The translations under genes and the position numbers were made by a program. Positions 59,266-64,000 of a DNA stretch of 64,000 nucleotides are shown here, piece by piece. Under the pieces are notes generated by a model that saw only the letters and a program-made list of their open reading frames with translations, ran no database searches and was not told the origin of the DNA. This stretch comes from Patagioenas fasciata (lineage: Eukaryota; Chordata; Aves; Columbiformes; Columbidae): positions 193,571,604 through 193,635,603 of the forward strand of contig NC_092520.1 of NCBI RefSeq assembly GCF_037038585.1, in the 5' to 3' direction. The first letter of the stretch is position 1. Each line of letters opens with the position of its first letter.

Positions 59266-62002
59266 GGCACACCCAACAGCAGCCCTCAGTGCTTAACAAG
59301 CCATCAGGAACACAGAGACGGGCTCTTCATAGTGGGGCACAGCAGGAGGACAACAGGCAGCAGCCACGGGCAAACGCCTGTTCCGTGGACTCCCAGGATG
59401 AGCTTGTGGCCAGAAGGACACATCATTTTGTTTGTATGGCACTCCCTGGCACTGTTTAGAAAATCAAAAGATTCCTTTTTAAGTCTATAAATCTATACAT
59501 GTTAATGTAAAAATATCTGTTACTAACATGTTACATCAGTCATCTGAAACCCCCCCCTCCCAGTCAGTAACAGCATCAAAGACTTTATTTCCGCTGTTCT
59601 TTGGCATATTATTTACAATAGCAAAGAAGACCACAGAGAGAGTTAAAAAGATATTTGCCATCGCTCATTAGCAATGATGTCAACACTGTCTCTTGCGTGA
59701 AAGGATCTTTGGGTAAAAGGGTAAAAACTTCCATCTGGAAGGTCTGAAAGTGTCTCAGAGATTTTGTTCCCAAAGGTTTTGGTGTTGGATTCCTCTGTTG
59801 TGGGGGGAGGGTGTCTGTACATCAGTTTCTCTTACTGGAGGCAGGATCTGTTTTGTGAGTTCTCTGTTTTCCTCTCTTCTGCAAAGGGGCAGTTACAAGT
59901 CATTCACTCTACGTTGTTTATAATTTTCTGTTATTTCAGAATCATTTTCAAAACACTTTGATTTTCTTTTCAGCTGTGAAAGAATAATCCAAGACCAAAC
60001 ATGTTATTCTTTGAAATTAACTCACTCGCTAAAGCTGGTTTCCCTATAAATTATATTGAAGTAGATGATTAAGAACTCTTCTCTACAAATAATGTTTCAT
60101 GCAATACAGCTGTAATGAGACTACAGTCTTATTATTTAAATTGATGAACATTTTTATTAACTGCAAAGTCACTTCTGGCATGCTCTATATTTAATATTTA
60201 ATGAGACTTTGATATCACAATAGTGGTTTCACACATGGTTAGGGAGGTTAAGTAAGTCCAAAGGCTGGCTACTGGTTGACTCTGGCCTTCATGTTCCTCT
60301 GATATACCAATTAAACCTAAAGGACAAGCTTATCAAGAACATGAACTTGGAGTTAGTTGCCAGATACTCCCTGTTTTCATGATCTGTGCAGAGCAGATTC
60401 AGGGTTATTTGGCCCTGGTGGATTTCTGATGTCCTTTAAAGAGCAAAAGGCCCACCTTGAATGGCAGTCACCCACACACAGATGCAAGTGGATGAAAGAA
60501 AAAAAAAAAAAAGGAATATAACAAATAAATAAAAAAAATTAAGACTGTAATGAAACAATACAGAATACGTAAAGTGAAATGCTTTGCCTTTGTTATATGT
60601 TCTATATACAAAAGTCAATAAAAATGAAGTTCTAAAGAGTCTTCTTCCTTAGCCAGCACAAGGCAAGAACAGAGCTTTTAAGAGAACCTCCTACCCCACA
60701 AAGTTACTCTCCAGCACTGGGCAAGCTACAGCCCAGCAAGCCAGGAGAAACAGGTCAGAGGGATCCAGAACGACATGCCCAGGGAACACCATGAAGAACA
60801 GCCTGCTTGGGAGACACACGTGGGAAACCGTGCAGCTGTGGGATTCAGGAGGTTTTAAACATAGTCAGTGGTAAGTTCCTCTAAGAGACACTTGGCTTTT
60901 ATATTTGCCTAGCAGAAATACGAATTGAAGAGATGTGGTAGGTGCTGGGTTGTCTTCAACAAACTGTTTTAAGTGTGCTGCAACTATTTGTGACATCTCC
61001 TTTTCTTTGAGGCCTAGCAAAATAGTTCTTCTATTACCTACTACTCTGAACTGTTACAAAGGACCCCTAGGATGGGCGCTTGTGTGGCCTAGGATCTGAA
61101 GACACGTTATTCATTTGAGTACAGCCAGATGTCCCTATGGTGGTGGCACTAGTTTGAACCTGCATGCAGCATAGCACCATGCCCAACCCATCCTGTCCTA
61201 CTTCTCAGCATTACCTTCTCTCATTACTGCTCTGAGCTAGGTATGCTGCTTTTGGTGCTGGGCTTGCTCTGGCAACAGACTGTGAAATACAGCCTAGCCA
61301 AAGCTGTATGTGCCATTGTACAACATGGTTACACCCAGAAGCACTTTCATTGTTTGCCTTCAAACTGTGGTACCTTAGAGGTTGGCAGACAATTGTGGTT
61401 TCAATGTTCCACATTAGAAAATAGTCAAAGAGAAAGAAAACTGCCTGACAGTACAAGAGTGCTGGACTGAGAGTCATGTATTTGCTGTGTTTTCATGTAC
61501 ACAGTGAACCATAACTATACCCATGAAGAAGCTATGTGATGATCCCAGTGTGTGGTTCTTAGAGTGGTGGTGTCTCCTCTCCTCTCCTCCTTTAGAGAGG
61601 GATATGACCAGACTGGAGTGGAGAAGGAGAGGCCTTCCTAGTAGATAATTTTAAACCTTGCTGATTGATTGAAGGAGGAGTGTGAAGCCTTTAGACTGGC
61701 ACCTTTTCCTTGACTTTGACCTTACACAGAACCAGGGGCCCATCAGCAATATCCTACTCAGAAAGGAACTTTCTCACATTTCCATGATTTTTTACGTAGT
61801 TTTGTGCAGATGTCTTTTTCTTCTATCAAGTTCTCCAGCTTACTGCACATGAAAGGGAAAAGATGATCTGGCCCTGAGGGAGCTGCACTCCACAGTAGTT
61901 AGCTGAAGGCTAACTGTGGTATTTGGAAGACCAAGAAGTCCTACATGACACAGGTTGTTGTGCAGGAGAAGAGAATTTACTAAACTTCTGAACAAAACTA
62001 AT
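59266..62002. other. Intergenic
   Basis: AT-rich, with a C run at 59551-59558 and a TCCTC run near 61575-61591. No gene is recognised. Confidence 0.65.
60497..60540. repeat. A-rich simple sequence
   Basis: A run of A at 60497-60512 is followed by aaataaataaaaaaaa. There is no recognisable retrocopy upstream of it. Confidence 0.8.
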
Positions 62003-62192
62003 TTTTTTGATAAGTGTGATGAGGCACTGCAACAGGCTACCCAGGAAAGTTGTGGATGCCCCATCCCTGGAAGTGTTCAAAGTCAGGCTGGATGGTCAGG
62101 CAACCTGACCTGGTGAAAGACGTCCCTGTCCTTGGACTAGATGATCTTTGAAGGTCCCTTCCAATGCAAACTATTCTAGGATTCTGTGATTT
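62003..62192 (+). mobile_element. CR1 LINE, 3' end fragment
   Basis: It reads gcaacaggctacccaggaaa, tggaagtgttcaaagtcagg and tggactagatgatctttgaa, and ends ctattctaggattctgtgat. Confidence 0.92.
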
Positions 62193-62966
62193 GTGAAGAA
62201 GTATTTCAGCCTCTCAGGTAACAAGCCAGAGAGTCTCTCACTATAAATAAACCACGTTCATTTCCTGAGTATTAGCTAGTCCAGAATACGAATGTACTAA
62301 ATGAACCTGTATCTGCATAGAGATAAAAAATAGATGTTGTGTGAAGTTTGAAGTGCAGAGATTTCTTGAGGACTTTTTCCTATGGCAGAATAGTGCCATC
62401 AAAACTTTTAAACTGAGGATAAAATAAACAAAACCAACCACACAGGTGAGCACTTAAAAGCATCAATGGAGGCTTTCATTTGACAATCACCCCTTTTACC
62501 CTTTCTTTTTACTTCAGAAAAATTATATAAGGCACCATCTCTTTCTCCATTTGGCAACACTTGAGATGGTGATAAAGATAAGAGTCATTGTCAGGAGATG
62601 GTGGGGAGAGTCAAAAAGGGGTAAGGGAAAGAGAAGGGGAAGGGTAGAAAGACTCAGACATGAGCTGGGGGGCATTTTGCTTTTTATCTGCTGGAGTCTG
62701 ATCTGGCTTTCCTGAACACAAATTAGAGAAAGTCACATAAAAGCAAGGGATAACAAAAGCATCCTGTGTTTCTGGTGTAACTCTCTGCTGAAGAATGACA
62801 GATGCCTGCATATCCTTATCAGTTACAGATGTGTACAAGCATCAGGTTGTTTAAAGTTTTTCTTTTAGTTGCCTTTTTGGCCATAGGCTTAGAATAACAT
62901 TGCAAAGGATTCAAGCTTAGTCAGCTGAATCAGACTTCCATTAAAAAGAAGGCATAAACAATCAGA

Positions 62967-63007
62967 TAAAAAAAAAAAAAAAAAGAAGAAAGAAGAAAGA
63001 AGAAAGG
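62967..63007. repeat. Poly-A followed by (GAAA)n/(GAA)n repeat
   Basis: An A run of about 17 is followed by gaagaaagaagaaagaagaaa. It is a purine-only tract. Confidence 0.9.
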
Positions 63008-63724
63008 GAAGTTGAAAAGGGGATATTCAGGAAAGACACATTGGATTTGACCTAGCCAGGGGCTGGCTGGCTGAGCGGGTGACACCTCTGGGCCTCAGGG
63101 TGGTCATGGTGGGTCCCACAACCCCAGAGGTGGGAAAGTGGCAGTCATCACAGCAAAGCTTACTCCCTTCAGTCCATCTGCTCTCCTGTCATTGATATTT
63201 GCAGCCCCACAAACATGGAGAGGCCCAGCCAGCCATGCTTCATTATTAAACCCAGCATGCAGCACATAAAATTTTCTTCATTAATTCCCAATTTCACATT
63301 TGTCTTAGTTATCAAACACAGCCTTTGGGGGATAACAATAAAAATCTTGGGTTTTGCTAATCTAGTATCTTTTTCTTTAACCCTTTCTTTACTTGTATGA
63401 ACAATTTTAGATAATGGCTTGAGTCTGCTTTGTTTTTTATTGTTATTATTTTGGAGACTTGGAATAGAAACCTCTCATCACTATACTCTCACTGTCTTTA
63501 AGTGATGTGGAGACGTAAGTCCTTGTAAGCAGCAAAAAGAACCAGAACAGGAGTTGCTAAAGAAGTATTGTTATGTTTCCCTATACTAAGCCATCAGTGC
63601 CATCTTGCCCTCAGTCCTGTACCATGAGCATCCACTTACCCCATTCTGTGAACTTCTTTCTTTTACCCTCCTTGTTGAATCAGTAAATACCATTTTTTGG
63701 TTGTTCAACTTTAACATTAAGAGG

Positions 63725-63930
63725 ATAGGAATGTAATAAACCCTCGTCAACATGGTTTTAGGGAAACAGCTGTTGTCAAATAAACCTGAATTACTTCTAA
63801 AATTACTTCTAATATTACAACTTTGATTAAGTGTGTCATAGCTCCACAGTTATCCTTGACTTTTATAGATCTATTGAATTAATACAATATCACACTGATG
63901 TAAAAACTGGCGCTGTATAACATAAATGCA
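63725..63930 (+). mobile_element. Possible ancient CR1/LINE ORF2 remnant
   Basis: The phrases cgtcaacatggttttaggga and ccttgacttttatagatc resemble decayed CR1 ORF2 text around the DFSKAF block. The match is loose and continuous only in pieces. Confidence 0.35.
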
Positions 63931-64000
63931 ATAAGATAGAAAGTTGACTCTATTTGTGGAAAGCATCATTGCAAATAGACTATCATCAGTGACTGTGGGA

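Larger units (their letters stand above)
62193..64000. other. Intergenic to the window end
   Basis: It holds a purine-rich tract at 62595-62650, the A/GAAA repeat at 62967-63007 and a possible old LINE remnant near 63725. No gene is recognised. Confidence 0.65.

Noticed and set aside
1..64000. CRISPR arrays, tRNA or rRNA genes, bacterial operons, integrated viruses
   Set aside because: No direct-repeat arrays, cloverleaf sequences, ribosomal sequence, retroviral long terminal repeats or retroviral genes were seen. The only reverse transcriptase text belongs to CR1 LINEs.

Overview
The window is a piece of a bird genome. Two things show this. It carries about ten CR1 (chicken repeat 1) LINE fragments, several ending in the ATTCTRTG-type octamer tail typical of avian CR1. 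Its only recognisable gene is a vertebrate plexin with compact introns (120 bp to 12.3 kb). I cannot name the species. There is no bacterial, plasmid or CRISPR content.

Positions 1-46397 (+ strand) hold the 3' two thirds of PLXNC1 (plexin-C1, VESPR/CD232), a semaphorin receptor. I could place 22 coding exons with GT/AG borders and consistent reading phases. They add up to about 2.92 kb of coding sequence, roughly 973 codons, ending in the plexin-C1 C-terminus and a TGA at 46395-46397. The sema domain, the PSI region and the first IPT domains (about 600 residues by comparison with the mammalian protein) lie upstream of the window. In order, the exons encode the end of one IPT domain, two further IPT-type domains with five N-glycosylation sequons, a membrane-proximal stretch with a furin-type RQKR site, one transmembrane helix, a basic/coiled juxtamembrane segment, the N-terminal half of the split Ras/Rap GAP domain, the Rho-GTPase-binding ubiquitin-like domain, and the C-terminal half of the GAP domain. 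The 3' UTR probably uses an ATTAAA signal near 46571, with a possible distal end near 48165.

Introns hold CR1 tails at about 3.0, 7.7 and 37.9-38.3 kb. A fairly well preserved 1.2-kb CR1 reverse-transcriptase/3' end fragment at 29.9-31.15 kb stops only about 30 bp before a PLXNC1 splice acceptor. Other intronic features are small CpG-richer islands, simple repeats and short tandem duplications.

Positions 46.4-64 kb are mostly intergenic. I see the PLXNC1 3' UTR, CR1 fragments on both strands, simple repeats, one 20-bp near-perfect hairpin at 52236-52286 and no convincing second gene. In mammals CEP83 lies tail-to-tail with PLXNC1, but I found no CEP83-like exon here.

I see no new molecular system. 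The points most worth checking are the CR1 next to a splice site, a 120-bp stop-free in-frame intron inside the GAP domain, a weak 5' splice site whose intron start mimics the next exon, the furin-type site, and the hairpin.
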